DNA of 64,000 nt from Vanessa cardui (GCF_905220365.1 NC_061126.1:558001-622000), one strand, 5' to 3'; shown: positions 1-13,405, numbered from the stretch's first letter. Translations and numbers: made by a program. The notes: generated from the letters alone by a model not told the origin.

Positions 1-164
1 TCGAAATCCTATTGGCTTTAATTAAACGAATAATTTATTTAAACGCGAACATTAAAAGTAGGCTCGTTTTCTCTGAATATTAGTTTTGTGTTTCTCTCTT
101 TAATTATAACAAAATTATAATGTTTTTTTATTAAAATAAAGTCCAAATAGTGTTCTTTAATCAC

Positions 165-372
165 GACCTTCTTTGTCGAGTAGTGTGTACACCGCTTTTC
201 ATGGGTACGCCACTCCAAGGTTCGATTCCCGAGTCGATGTAGAAAAAGTTAATTAGTTTTCTATGTTATCTGGGTGTTTGTGGTACCGTCGTTACTTCTG
301 ATTTTCCATAACACAAGTGCTTTAGCTAATTACTTTGGTGTCAGAGTAATGTATGTGATGTTGTTCAATGTT
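165..372 (+). repeat. SINE family B, tRNA-derived
   Basis: The tRNA-like head has A-box-like (GTCGAGTAGTGTGTACACCG) and B-box-like (AAGGTTCGATTCCC) promoter parts, followed by a body with TTTGTGGTACCGTCGTTACT. The same body recurs at 12868-13085 and 17868-18086. Confidence 0.75.
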
Positions 373-784
373 TATTTATTTACAATTCAAAAATTAAATT
401 CGAGCTCAATTTATTATTGAAAAAAATTATGTATTATATTTAAATTTCTGTTATGAAAAAGTATGTTTACGCGTTTGCGGTTTTACTTACAAGAGTAATA
501 TGATTTCTCTTAACACTTGCGGATGCTATAAATATCAACTTCATTATAACGCTCGTATATATTTATTTCCCACATTTTTATTTTTATTTCAACCACGATC
601 AATTAGTAATGAATAATACATTTTTCTGTACTATTACTAGACTATAATTATCTTCAAAGCTATAACCATTGCTTATAAATAAGGGATATACGGTCTGTAG
701 ATTCATTTGGAACGAAAAATTCGAAACTCACCAGAGAACCCGAAAGTGAATTTTTAGGAACTGATATAACAAACAATCAACAAG

Positions 785-955
785 AACAGCCTGTAAATTT
801 CTCCCAGCTGGGCGAAAGCCCCCTTTCCCTTTGAGGAAAAATTTTAACATATTCCACCACACTGTTCCAACGCAGATTAGTGGAATACACATGTGGCAGA
901 ATTTCTATGAAATTAGACACATGCCAGTTTCCTGACAATGTTTTCCTTCACCATG
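785..955 (-). repeat. SINE family A body, head missing
   Basis: Reverse complement of the family A body (CTGCTGGG-type tail, TGTTCCAATGCG-like core). It ends abruptly next to the full plus-strand copy at 963-1276, making an inverted pair. Confidence 0.7.
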
Positions 956-962
956 AATTAAA

Positions 963-1276
963 GCGAGTCGAGATGGCCCAGTGGTTAGAACGCGTGCATC
1001 TTAACCGATGATTGCGGGTTCAAGCCCAGGCAAGCACCGCTGATTCATGTGCTTAATTTGTCTTTATAATTCATCTCGTGCTCAGCGGTGAAGGAAAACA
1101 TCGTGAGGAAACCTGCATGTGACAAATTTCATAGAAATTCTGCCACATGTGTATTCCACCAACCCGCATTGGAACAGCGTGGTGGAATATGTTCCAAATC
1201 TTCTTCCCAAAGGGAGAGGAGGCCTTCAGCCCAGCAGTGGGAATTTACAGGCTGTTGTTGTATAGCTTGCCTAGAT
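963..1276 (+). repeat. SINE family A, full length, tRNA-derived
   Basis: The head GAGATGGCCCAGTGGTTAGA (A box) and GCGGGTTCAAGCCCAGG (B box) is tRNA-like. The body has AACAGCGTGGTGGAATATGT and the tail reads GCCCAGCAGTGGGAATTTAC. It is the best reference copy in the window. Confidence 0.8.
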
Positions 1277-3125
1277 TGAACCTGAAATCATAGGTTAGGA
1301 TACACGCGTTCTAACAACTGGGCCATAACGGCTCTTAGGGAGGAATGAACTGTTATATGACAGCAAATTAGCGTATCACCGTATAAACCGCTTCACATAC
1401 ACTTCTCACGACATTTTTCATCGCTACTTGTGAAGTAAATAATAATATTCACTGCTCTTACTACGTCATAGTATATTTTATGGAGCGTCAAAAAGAATAG
1501 TTTATACGCTCATATTGCGAGCACTCTATTTTCTTTGGCATTATTAAACCGGTCGACTAGAACGTACACTGAATCACGGATGTACACGACTTTTAATAAT
1601 GTATTTACAGCTAATTTACATGAAAATCAATATCAAACACATCAAAACTGGTAAGTTTATCGTTCTGAAGTACTGTCTGAATTATAATCTTAACTGGCTC
1701 TGAACTCATAACTTATATTCAGCTTAGACTCACACAGAGGTTTATAATCAGTCTATTCGATTTTTAAATTATATTCGATTTTTAAATTAATATATTATTA
1801 TTTGTCGAAGCATCAAAAAGTTTAATTAGGATTATTTATTCTTTTTTCTTAAACGCTTGCGACGTCAGTATGACGTAGGACAAATGACAGCTGAAAAAGG
1901 TTATGTCAGGATATATCGAAAGACAGATATTACGAACATGAACTACCTACTAGTCTTATATTTGAATATCATCATATTTGATAACGAGTTTATACCGAAC
2001 TACTCGTTATGTATATATTTATTAGTAGTCTAATATGTAGTTTTATGGAGTGTAATATACCAAAATTTTTCTGTAAAATTTTCGACGGTAATATTGACAG
2101 CTTTACACTACCGTCAAGTATTTAAATCATAAGTAAAAACAAACAATGTTAAATACGCATTTATTTAATGTTCAATACTACTTAATACGCTTCACTTTAA
2201 TTTACGATATACAAATTTGTCTCATAACACATTACATATTCTATTATACATTACATTTAAACTTAGTACATTACATATTTGTTACTGCGAACCAATATAC
2301 GAAACACTTGAATTAATATACTTTTGATTTATTTATTATACTTTAATCGCAATTTCACAAATTATCAACACAAACAAAATCTTTAGAAATATTCGACCTA
2401 TTTTATAAAAAAATAAATGATACCCAACACTAGTTTTACTTATATCCAAAATTCCGCTCCTGCGATGTTCTCTTCACTAGAGCGCCGAAGTAAAAGTGCG
2501 CTTCCCGTCCGTCAATCACTTGAAGTAAGATTGCTGCAGGTGTCGCCACTTGTCGAAACAGGCTAGCCAACTTTGCACCGAATATATTTTTATTAAGTTT
2601 TATTTTAAATGGCGACAACATAAGTTCATAGCTAATATCTCTTCAATGTTTGATTCTCTTCAATGAATGATTATTATTCTTGCCTGATGAAAGTAGGAAA
2701 TAGAGTACACCTGTCTTTATGCGCTATAATCTCGCGCAATTGGCTAGGCTTTGTAATGTCTGCTCCCGTAATTCAACCAGTAACTTTACTAACATTACAT
2801 TGCTTTTATTTTCTTTTTCCTAAAATATTTTTACATTACAAAACACGGTTTCACAAATTATCTACAAAATCGTTTTATATATAAGACAATTTTATATTTC
2901 CATGAACAATTTCGGAGCCTTTAAGATAAACACGACTAGCGTGGGTAGCTGTCCGCTAGACAAATGTGCTCCGTCTAAGGCTACATCAGCAGTTTTCATC
3001 GACTATAATGGCAGTCACTTGAAAGTTAGGAATTTACTTGAACGTATTATATAATGGTACACAATTACGACGATGAATTGTGACTTTAAATTTGGATGTA
3101 AACTAGTCTACAATTTCTAATAATT

Positions 3126-4648
3126 AAAATTTTAACAAAAAGAAAAACCGACTTCAAAGAAAACGGTGTCAGCTACGGTGCCCTTGCCCCAACAATCAAA
3201 AGAAAGAAGCGATACGAGCCCCTTGATTGATCCAGTATATTATTGTGTAAAAGGTAATTTGTAAAAAACATATTTGTTAAAGTATTCTCGTATTGTTTTT
3301 GATAGATATACTGTAGGGTTTTATTGGCTGACACCGACTCCAAATATAACAATAATTATAACTACATTATATAATCGTAAATCCACTTTTAAGTAGTCTA
3401 AAATTTTTCATTTCATTTTACCTAGGAGGACTCTAAAAAATATGTAAAATATGCAATTATTTTTATTATTTTTTAGTGCATTTTTATTTGTTTTAAAATA
3501 GTGTTTTGTTTGAAGTCGGTTTTTCTTTTTGTTAAAATTTTATTTATTTTTTGATTTTAAGTGAAACTGATGTTGACTAACTAATTTTTGTTAATATGGA
3601 TAGATTAAGCGTTTCGTTTATATGAGTCAGAAACTACTTCGAGGACAATTTCAAAGGAAACTTGCGAATAAAGCAAAAATAGACTTTCGAAAATGCGGAT
3701 TTAATACGCCATGCGGCGTAAACTACAAGGATCCCTCGAAAGAGCTGTAATCGACCTCAGCAAAAAAACTTTGAAAAAGACCAACTATATTTCGTACATC
3801 ATATGACATCACATCACATACACAAAATTTGATTAAAGATAGTAAGAAATTCTGCCCCATATCGCACCCTAACTGCGAGCCGTATATAATAGGAGTTCCA
3901 TCACTACATAGTATAAAACAAAGTCGCTTTCTCTGTCTCTATATCTTTAAATCTATGCAACGGATTTTGATGCGATTTTTTTAAAAGATAGTGTGATTCA
4001 AGGGGAAGGTTTGTATATATAATACATGAACAATATAGTAAAGAAACACTGATAATTTTAGAAGTTTGCGATGTGATGTCGTAAATAAACAAATTCTGTA
4101 GTATATTTAGTATCAGTATTGCACCCGTGCGAAGCCGGGGTGGGTTGCTAGTTGATTATAATATTCGACTATGATAATTACATAAACATAACCACATTAC
4201 GGAAGGTGACTCAAATATCCAAATAACCTATAAATAAAAGATTCGACGAAATATCGCTAACGTGCTCCTCAGAATTGTTCCGCTCCCTTCCGTTCCGCTA
4301 CTTTGTCATGGATCCTGTGCTCAGAACCTTACCAAACTTTCATCAAATTACCCTTGAAGTATATATTTTATAATAAAAAAAGAATTATCAAAATTGGTTA
4401 ACTAGATTTTCAGTTATTCACCTATTTGTCGCGCTTATACATAATGCAAATTTAAGACTTATGTCGTTTTCATACGGATACCATCATCGGAAAAAAATTT
4501 TAAAAAAATGGGACCCCACGGAAGCACTACCTTTCAAACAAAAAAAAATTATCAAAATCGGTCCACCCAGTAAAAAGTTATGAGGTAACAAACATAAAAA
4601 AAAAAAATACAGACGAATTGATAACCTCCTCCTTTTTGAAGTCGGTTG
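3126..4648 (+). mobile_element. Foldback/TIR element (family E), copy 1
   Basis: Starts AAAATTTTAACAAAAAGAAA followed by ACCGACTTCAAA and ends CTCCTTTTTGAAGTCGGTTG, so the ends share inverted CCGACTTCAAA. Internally the start is repeated in reverse at 3503-3541, giving a hairpin; most of the left arm is deleted here compared with the copy at 10701. It contains a module (about 3903-4154) that also occurs alone elsewhere. No transposase frame is visible. Confidence 0.65.
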
Positions 4649-5380
4649 ACAAAGTAGCCCTCTCTGTCCCTATATCTTTGAAACTACGAAACGGATTTTG
4701 ATGCGGTTTTTTTAATAGATAGTGTAATTCAAGGGGAAGGTTTGTGTATATAATACATGAACAATATAGTAATAAAAACTAATAATATTAGAAGTTTGCA
4801 AAATGATGTCGTAAATAAATAAATTCTGTAGTATAGTATCAGTATTGTACCCGTGCGAAGCCGGGGCGGATCGCTAGTTGATTATAATATTCGACTATGA
4901 CAATTACATGAACATAACCATGTTACGGAAGGTGACTCAGATATTCAAATAACATATAAATAAAAGATTCGGGCGAGGATCGCTAACGTGCTCCTCAGAA
5001 TTGTTCCGTTCCCTTCCGTTCCGTTACTTTGTCATAGATGCTATGCTCAGAACCTTACCAAACTTTCACCAAACTAACCCTGGAGTATATCCTTTATAAT
5101 AAAAAAAGAATCATCAAAATTGGTTGGCACAATTATGAGTTATTCACCTATTAGTCGCGCATATACATAATGCAAATTTAAGACTTATATCGTTTTCATA
5201 GGGATACCATCATCAGAAAAATATAAAATTAAAATGGGACCCTACGGAAAGCACTACCATTCAAACAAAAAAAAATTATCAAAATCGGCCCACCCAGTGA
5301 AAAATTTTATGAGGTAACAAACATAAAAAACAAAAAAAATACAGACGAATTGATAACCTCCTCCTTTTTGAAGTCGGTTG
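4649..5380 (+). repeat. Tandem duplicate of the 3' half of the foldback element
   Basis: Repeats 3915-4648 almost base for base in order, including the ACCCGTGCGAAGCCGGGG module and the terminal TTTTTGAAGTCGGTTG. Both units are about 733 bases. Confidence 0.7.
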
Positions 5381-6167
5381 TAAAGTAAAAATATTTCGAA
5401 CTTGTAAATTTTAATAATTATCCATCTATTAAATTGAAAGATATTTCAGTACTCTCAACAGACGGAAAAGTAAATTTAATGCAAATTTAGAGAATTCTAA
5501 TGTCGTTGAAAGTAATTTTTGCTTTTATAGAAATGTTGATTAACGAAAGCTGATTCGACTTATACAAAAACAAGCATTAAAATATTTCATAAATTAATAA
5601 AAGAATTTAATTAAAATAAAGATGTAACAAATAACAATTTCTAATAAATTTTTGGGAATACAAAAGTTATCATCAACATTAAAACGTATACATTTACCTT
5701 TACGAATAAATGTTTAAGCGTGTCATTAGTACAGTTAAACAAAAACAGTCTAATTGTATAATAGCGGTTAGAAATCAAAGGTTCGCCGAACTTTTTTGTT
5801 CAGCTTCAACTTAGTACTTAAAATAAATTGCGTAACATTTTAATACACTTTCCTCTTATAGGCTTTTACGCAGCCATGTTAACAAGGTACATGAGATAAT
5901 TCACTTGTTCCAACCCCTGTGGGGGATGATATATCACTAATTACATTTGCTAGATTTTTTTTTTCAATTTATATATTGACGTCATTTTTTATTCAACTCG
6001 CTTAGACATTTGAACGTGGCTGTTCAGCCTGTTTTATTATTCTCTCTTCGAAATTCAAATATTTAAAAAACGAATAAAATGGCTTAATCCGATTTTACGT
6101 TTACGAATTATGAAATTACGAACACATCGTCATGATTGCTTTATAGTATTACAATTATGTAATAATA

Positions 6168-6310
6168 GCTGGCGCCCGCGGCTTCGCTCGCCTTTTATGG
6201 GTTCGGTTTTCATGTGTTAGGCAAAAAAGTAGCCTTTCTAGTTGTCCTTAGAGTTCAAATTTGCTCCATAAGAAAAATCATCAAAATCGTTTCAGCGGCT
6301 TGGTACTTTT
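6168..6310 (+). repeat. LINE 3' fragment (family G)
   Basis: GCGCCCGCGGCTTCGCTCGC then GTGTTAGGCAAAAAAGTAGC and AAATCGTTTCAGCGGCTTGG. This kind of sequence is widespread in Lepidoptera next to truncated RTE-like elements. Confidence 0.55.
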
Positions 6311-6389
6311 TAACATCCCACTGATGAGCAAATACTTCTCCCATTTAGGCTATAGGCATAGGCAGTTTATAAGGCTTGTTGATCACTAT

Positions 6390-6610
6390 TCCACGCTGCT
6401 CTAATGTAAGTTGGTGGATATACGTGGCAGATTTACATCCACCACGTGCGATTTCCTTACTTGTCATGTTTTTCTTTGCTACCGTGCACGAGGTGAACTA
6501 TAATTATAAATTGGGCCCATTAATTCATTCGTAAATGCGTTGTTCGAACGGATTTGAACTTAGAATCATTGGTTAATATTCACGTCTTCTGGCGGTTTAC
6601 AACAACCGAT
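6390..6610 (-). repeat. SINE family A, strongly diverged
   Basis: Recognisable from the CCACGCTGCTCTAATG core and the GATTTGAACTTAGAATCATTGG B-box region on the opposite strand. Confidence 0.5.
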
Positions 6611-8017
6611 TTATTCAGACGCAAAGAAATTGTAATCGCCATCGACCAAAAATTTCAAGCTGACTTACTGATAACTTGACCAAAAACATAATCCTATATT
6701 TTTCATGTCCAGCCCAGACTTTGAACTCAGGACCCTTGAGTCTGCATAACTAACCATTAATCCACCGAGGTGATTACATAAAGGCCGAAATTGCAGCATT
6801 AATCAAGTTTCGTGTACATCGCATAGAATCGATTTACAAATTAATTGATACAGGTTACCAACATTAATTAGTATCGAGGACATTGAATTTACTGTAACAC
6901 AAGAGAATCGTTTGTTTTACTGAGAGAGAAAAGACCTCGTACAATAAATGAAGCGTCGTTCTATGCAGAGCACGACTCTACGGTAGGCTTAATGGTACAT
7001 TCGCGAAAAGCAAGCACTCAAGGAAATCCTTCTTGAGTTATAGACTGTAACGTCTCATTAGGCAGATTTACTGCACGTGAGATTGTTGCTGCGCCAAAAT
7101 TGTAGCCCACCTCAGCCATTTACATATAAATTACACACCAACCTTACAGCAGGTACACCGCGAGCGAAACGAAGACTACATGCCATGCCAATACAATATA
7201 ATAAAGTTTAAAACATTTATATTTCAAGTGATGGAAAGAATTAATTAATATAGGAAAAATATTATGGCAGTATAAAATGTTTGTTTCTATGATATAGGTA
7301 CGTTCTACTGTTTCAATTTTGCTCTTAGTAAGATATAGGCCTAAGTGGTTTCATTATTATGGTCATGTAGGCAGTAGCGTAAATAGAGCGGTGCCACCGG
7401 TGCCCAGGCAGGGCGTAGACTCTCTAGAGCGCAAGAATAGACAGACTGGGCAGGACTATTGTTTTTTCGTTTTGGTCTTGTTAAGATTCTACTGAGCTCC
7501 TAGTACTCGATTCTAATACAAACATACTTACATAGTATCATTAAAAACATACATGGCGTACAATTTTTTGGCAGCGCACGAGCGTACTTGTGTTTAGTGT
7601 TTATCGTTAATGAGCAATGACAGTAAAATAGGCAAAAGGTCTCCTTAAATAGGGCAGCACAGCTCGGCTGTACCAAACCCTAAAAATATGCAATAATTCC
7701 GTGGAAATTAAATATATAACTTTAATAAAAATACTCCACACGATATATAAAACTAAGGTTAATAGAGGATTATTTCTGTTAAAGCAGGTCAAAGTTCATT
7801 ACAAAGCTCTTTATGCTACACTTTATTATAACATATATTACACGAACACTGAGTAATTCACGCTTCTTACGTCAATAGTTTAAATTTTAAGCGGATGTAA
7901 CTGTAAAGTTTACCATAATATTATTATACTACGTATTAAAACTTTTAACGAAACGCGATACATGCACGCAATTTTTATATCTTTTGATTTGCTTAATTAT
8001 TATTTTAGATACACATA

Positions 8018-8297
8018 ATTACATAGTATAAAACAAAGTCGCTTACCTATGTTTGTGCCTTGTATGCGTATGTGTATGTGTATGCTTAGATCATTAAAAT
8101 TACACAACATATTTTGATGTGTTTTTTTCAATAGATAGAGTGATTCGATAGGAAGGTTTTTGTATATGACACATGGACAATATAGTAAAGAAAAACTGAA
8201 AATCTTAGAAGTTTCTAATACGATGTCGTAAATAAACAAATTCTGTAGTATATTATTTAGTATCAACACTGTACCCGTGCGTAGCTGGGGCCAGTCG
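8018..8297 (+). repeat. Solo module F (ACCCGTGCG-AAGC type)
   Basis: TACATAGTATAAAACAAAGT to GTACCCGTGCGTAGCTGGGG. The same roughly 250-base module sits inside the family E elements, so it is an independent repeat, probably a SINE or LINE 3' end. Confidence 0.6.
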
Positions 8298-10069
8298 GTA
8301 TTTATAAATATTCTATTTCTATCTAAAAAAAAACAGATTTGTATAAAATATATATTTAATAATATAAATATGATAGTCGTGTTTATAAAATTTAACTGGT
8401 AATCGGTCATGAAGAAAAAAAAAACATTGTGAGGAAACCTGCATCTTACTTCAAATACACAAACATTCTAATACAACTTCACTTGTAAGTATATATCTGT
8501 ATACGTAAATTTCATTTCTATTATTTTACATATCATATCAAAACTTGACTAGTTTTAACAAAGAGATATAAAGTTCAATTCTGTAGTTCGAAATTGTTAC
8601 CAACTTTAGGTGAAATTGCAGGCGAGGTTTAACCCGAAGTGTCAACTTTAACATCTGCGCTTCGGTGTGACATTATTGGAATAAGTTTTGAATGTGGAAC
8701 GTATTCATTGTGTGAGCGAGAGAACAAATATTCAATTATTAATATACTCTTTTAATTGAATGTTATTTTAAAAACTTGATGATGACTTTGATATGTTAAT
8801 ACCAGGATTTAACATGTTGCCGTCGAGTTTATTCGAAGATTTTTAAGGATTGTATGTTACAATGATTAATATATTGTGTATAGAAAATAAAAAAAATGAA
8901 CAGTGATCAAGTTTTACTTTGTTTCAAAAATGGAATTATAATGTTAGGTATGATACAGTAAGTGACTACAAGAAATAATATATTCGAAGAAAAAGAAGAC
9001 TCACAAATGCTTTACGTAATTGTTAACATTTTTTTTAAGTCTCACTGGAACACCACTTTTATGCGTTAGCCCCAAACTAAGTATGCCAATGTAGGGCTTT
9101 TCAAAGTCCAACTAAAAATCAGCGGTACCTACTGCATCCCTTGAAAGCGGGTCACAGAATCGCCTGCGCATATTACTACATCGCCATGACAACTTCCAAT
9201 CCTAGGGATGTTCCTAGTATACAGAAAACACCCTTAGCCTTACCAAAAGTTGCATGTGGAGAACAAATTTAACAAAGCTTTCAAAGCTAGCCACTAGAAT
9301 AACGAGGCAGTCAATAACAAAAGCTCCGTGCAATATCACAAAGCACGGCTAGAACTAACTTCATAACAGCAATCTAGTCAACACGTAGCGACAATGTGAA
9401 GTGTGTTTGGACACAAAGCTCGGTTTAAATTAGTGATATGAATATGTAGGCTTCATAATCAAAGGTGAGTGAAATAATGCGATTTCAATGTATGCATTAG
9501 GAATGTGCACAGGTCAAATTAACTTGGATGTTGACGTTTTAAAGATACGCTGAATAAGCTGTCTTGTTTAATCTGACCCTGCCACTTGTAAATCATTATG
9601 TTACGAGGATACTGATCGCCTTAAACAGCTCCCATTTCGCTTAATATTGTTTGAGTGGATTTTCCTCGTTCAGTCAGAAACTTTCTGCGATGATAAACTT
9701 TGTCTGTAGTTCCAATTTTATATGAAGTTTTTTGTCGAACGATTAGTTTTAAACGAATTAGACAAGAGTTGAAACGTTATATGTGTATTAAAAATTACTC
9801 GCATTTAGTCCATTTCTTCGAATCCGTGAACTTCAAAATCGCCCTTCGTGCTTGAATAAAAGATATTTAGATTTATGTAAAAAAATCATTACAACTACTA
9901 TTACTACTTTTCAAGTTCCTATCTTATTCAACAAATTACTTTCCGTGATATGCCATTTTGATCCGTGTATTATGAACTATTATAAGAGTCAATGTCGCAC
10001 ATCAAATTCAGACATTTCACCCTCATTCTGCGTTGAGTTTCCTGATTCTACTCACATAATCTATACATA

Positions 10070-10332
10070 TAATAAAATTGGATTTTCTGTTTGTAATATT
10101 AAAAATCTCGCTTTTTACTAAATGCATATGTATGTATATTGTATACACAGTACATGTATCATGTAATTTATTCAATGTTTTTATTGTCTATCTGTTTGTT
10201 TCGGCTAATTTCTGGAACGGCTGGACGGATTTTGAGGAGACTTTCACAGGCAGAAAGCTGATTTGACAAGGATTAAAACAGGCTACAACAATAAATTCAA
10301 ACTCACACAAAGTAGCGGACACAGCTAGTAGA
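10070..10332 (-). repeat. LINE 3' fragment, second type
   Basis: Reverse of the 15670-15925 type: TTTCTGGAACGGCTGGACGG and TTTGAGGAGACTTTCACAGG, ending TAGCGGACACAGCTAGTAG. Confidence 0.5.
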
Positions 10333-10700
10333 AAATACAAATATAGGTCAAGTATCGGAAAGGTAGTCTACATGTATTGAGGTTAGCATTGTATGTAGGT
10401 ATATAAAACCGCTCTTAACAGACAATACATAAGGGATGCATCAATCTAACGACCCTCGTAAACAACCATCTTTATTACCTACAACTTAATTCAATTAGTG
10501 AACATTATAAGCAACAGTTTCAAGCGAATGCTTAACAATTAATCCTTGAACTGGATAATATTTTATAATCGGATTATTATTAGGAAATACTATATTTTAA
10601 TAGCATAAGCTAAGTGATTTACATTCAAATCACTAAGATAATTACAAAACAATTAGCAACAAATATATATAAATAAGTCTAACTGACGTACATAAATTAT

Positions 10701-12329
10701 AAAAATTTTAACAAAAAGAAAAACCGACTTCAAACAAAACACTATTTTAAAACAAATGATTATGCACGAAAAAGTAATAAAAATAATTGCGTATTCAACA
10801 TATTTTTTAGAGTCTTCCTAAGTTAAATGAAATGAAAAATATTAGACTACTTAAAAGTCGATTAACGATTATATCATGTAGTTATAGTTATTGGTATATT
10901 TGGAGCCGGTGTCAGCCACGGTGCCCTTGTCCCAACAATCAAAAGAAAGAAGCGATACGAGCCCCTTGATTGATCCAGTATATTATTGTGTAAAAGGTAA
11001 TTTGTAAAAAACATATTTGTTAAAGTATTCTCGTATTGTTTTTTGATAGATATACTGTAGGGTTTTATTGGCTGACACCGACTCCAAATATAACAATAAT
11101 TATAACTACATGATATAATCGTTAATCGACTTTTAAGTAGTCTAATATTTTTCATTTCATTTAACTTAGGAAGACTCTAAAAAATATGTTGAATACGCAA
11201 TTATTTTTATTACTTTTTCGTGCATATTAATTTGTTTTAAAATAGTGTTTTGTTTGAAGTCGGTTTTTCTTTTTGTTAAAATTTTTATTTATTTTTTGAT
11301 TTTAAGTGAAGCTGATGTTGACTAACTAATTTTTTTTTAATATAGATAGATTAAGCGTTCCGTTTATATGAGTCAGAAACTACTTCGAGGACAATTTCAA
11401 AGGAAACTTGCGAATAAAGCAAAAATAGACTTTCGAGAATGCGGATTTAATACGTCACGCGGCGTGAACTACAAGGATCCCTCGAAAGAACTGTAATCGA
11501 ACTCAGCAAAAAAAACTTTGAAAAAGACCAACTATATTTCGTACATCATATGACATCACATCACATACACAAAATTTGATTATAGATAGTAAGAAATTCT
11601 GCCCCATATCGCACCTTAACTGCGAGCCGTATAGGAGTTCCATCACTACATAGTATAAAACAAAGTCGCGTTCTCTGTCCCTATATCTTTAAATCTACGC
11701 AACGGATTTTGATGCGGTTTTTTTTAAAAGATAGTGTGATTCAAGGGGAAGGTTTTTGTATATAATACATGAACAATATAGTAAAGAAACACTGATAATT
11801 TTAGAAGTTTGCGATGTCGTAAATACACAAATTCTGTAGTATATTTAGTATCAGTATTGCACCCGTGCGAAGCCGGGGTGGGTAGCTAGTTGATTATAAT
11901 ATTCGACTATGATAATTACATAAACATAACCACATTACGGAAGGTGACTCAAATATCCAAATAACCTATAAATAAAAGATTCGACTGAGTATCGCTAACG
12001 TGCTCCTCAGAATTGTTCCGTTCCCTTCCGTTCCGTTACTTTGTCATGGATCCTGTGCTCAGAACCTTACCAAACTTTCACTAAATTACCGTTGAAGTAT
12101 ATATTTTATAATAAAAAAAGAATTATCAAAATTGGTTAACGTGATTTTCAGTTATTCACCGATTTGTCGCGCATATACATGATGCAAATATAAGACTTAT
12201 GTCGTTTTCATATGGATACCATCATCGGAAAAAAAATTAAAAAAAATGGGACCCCACGGGAAGCACTACCTTTCAAACAAAAAAAAAATTATCTAAATCG
12301 GTCCACCCAGTGAAAAGTTATGAGGTAAC

Positions 12330-12383
<54 letters not shown>

Positions 12384-12420
12384 GACGAATTGATAACCTC
12401 CTCCTTTTGGAAGTCGGTTG
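10701..12420 (+). mobile_element. Foldback element (family E), copy with complete arms
   Basis: Left arm 10701-10918 and right arm 11070-11284 are inverted copies of each other over about 215 bases with few mismatches. The loop is about 150 bases, and about 1.1 kb of 3' sequence shared with copy 1 follows, including a 44-base A run (12336-12379) and the end AAGTCGGTTG. No coding capacity is evident, so it would be non-autonomous. Confidence 0.7.
12336..12379 (+). repeat. 44-base A run
   Basis: Uninterrupted A tract inside foldback copy 10701-12420. The equivalent site has about 12 A in copy 1, so the length is unstable or uncertain. Confidence 0.85.
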
Positions 12421-12867
12421 ATAATACGATCAATATTAAAATACTCAAATAATATCAGTACAGTGCAGCAAACAAGTATGGATATTTTGTGAAGTAAATA
12501 TAGATCACATATACTATAAAACTGGCTTACTTTTTACTCTAGCTTGTTTAGAAAGCTGTTATTTTTATTTCCATTTCAATGTCAATAAAAAGTTATTCCA
12601 TTTTTGTTAGAATATTTTAGCATCAGTTAGGAAATGACTAGCTATACAATGCTGTGAAAAAGTCATTAAAGGTCGTGCAAAAAAAACAAAAAGGAACGTA
12701 GAAGAAACTAGATTAGACCGGTATAAATAGCGAAGAGATATCCGTATAGTCTATTCCTACTACGCTAAACCCAATCAAACGACATTTAACATTAAATTAA
12801 TGCTATATAAAATATATCATTAGCGAAAACATGAAAAGCAATGATTTTTTTCTTTTTTTTTTTAAAT

Positions 12868-13085
12868 ATTGGACAACATCACATACATTACTCTGATCTC
12901 AATGTAAGTAGCTAAAGCATGTGTTATGTAAAATCAGAAGTAACAACGGTACCACCAACACCCAGACCTAAGAGAACATGAAAAACTAATGAACTTTTTC
13001 TATATCGACTCGGCCGCGAATCGAACTCGGGACCTGGCGGGGCGTACCCATGAAAACCGGTGTCCACATAACTCGACCAGGGAGG
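12868..13085 (-). repeat. SINE family B
   Basis: Reverse complement of the family B body and head, including GGTACCACCAACACCCAG and the GCGAATCGAACTCGGGACC B box. Confidence 0.75.
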
Positions 13086-13105
13086 ACGTCAAATAGGATG
13101 TTTTT

Positions 13106-13405
13106 TTTATGGTATACGTTGGTGGACGAGCATATGGGCCACCTGATGGTAAGTGGTCACCATCACCCATAGACAATGACGCTGTGAGAAATATTAACTA
13201 TTCCTTACATCGTCAATGTGCCATCAACCTTGGGAACTAAGTTGTTATGTCCCTTGTGCCTACAGTTACACTGGCTCACTCACCCTTCAAACCGGAACAC
13301 AACAATACTGGGTACTGTTATTTGGCGGTAGAATAACTGATGAGTGGGTGGTACCTACCCAGAGGGGCTTGCACAAAGCCCTACCACCAAGTAAATATAT
13401 TCATT
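13106..13405 (+). repeat. Interspersed repeat family C
   Basis: Core CACCTGATGGTAAGTGGTCA ... CTTACATCGTCAATGTGCCA ... ACCTACCCAGAGGGGCTTGC. About 280-300 bases and the most complete copy here. The class is uncertain (SINE or LINE 3' part). Confidence 0.7.

Noticed and set aside
964..1040. tRNA-like sequence with A and B boxes
   Set aside because: It is the head of a SINE with many copies in the window and no complete cloverleaf; not a functional tRNA gene.
8000..8410. 136-codon minus-strand frame
   Set aside because: It lies across repeat module F, whose other copies also give frames (3904-4092, 48670-48897). Repeat artefact.
10874..11155. 93-codon minus-strand frame
   Set aside because: It lies in the arms and loop of the foldback element and has no protein character.
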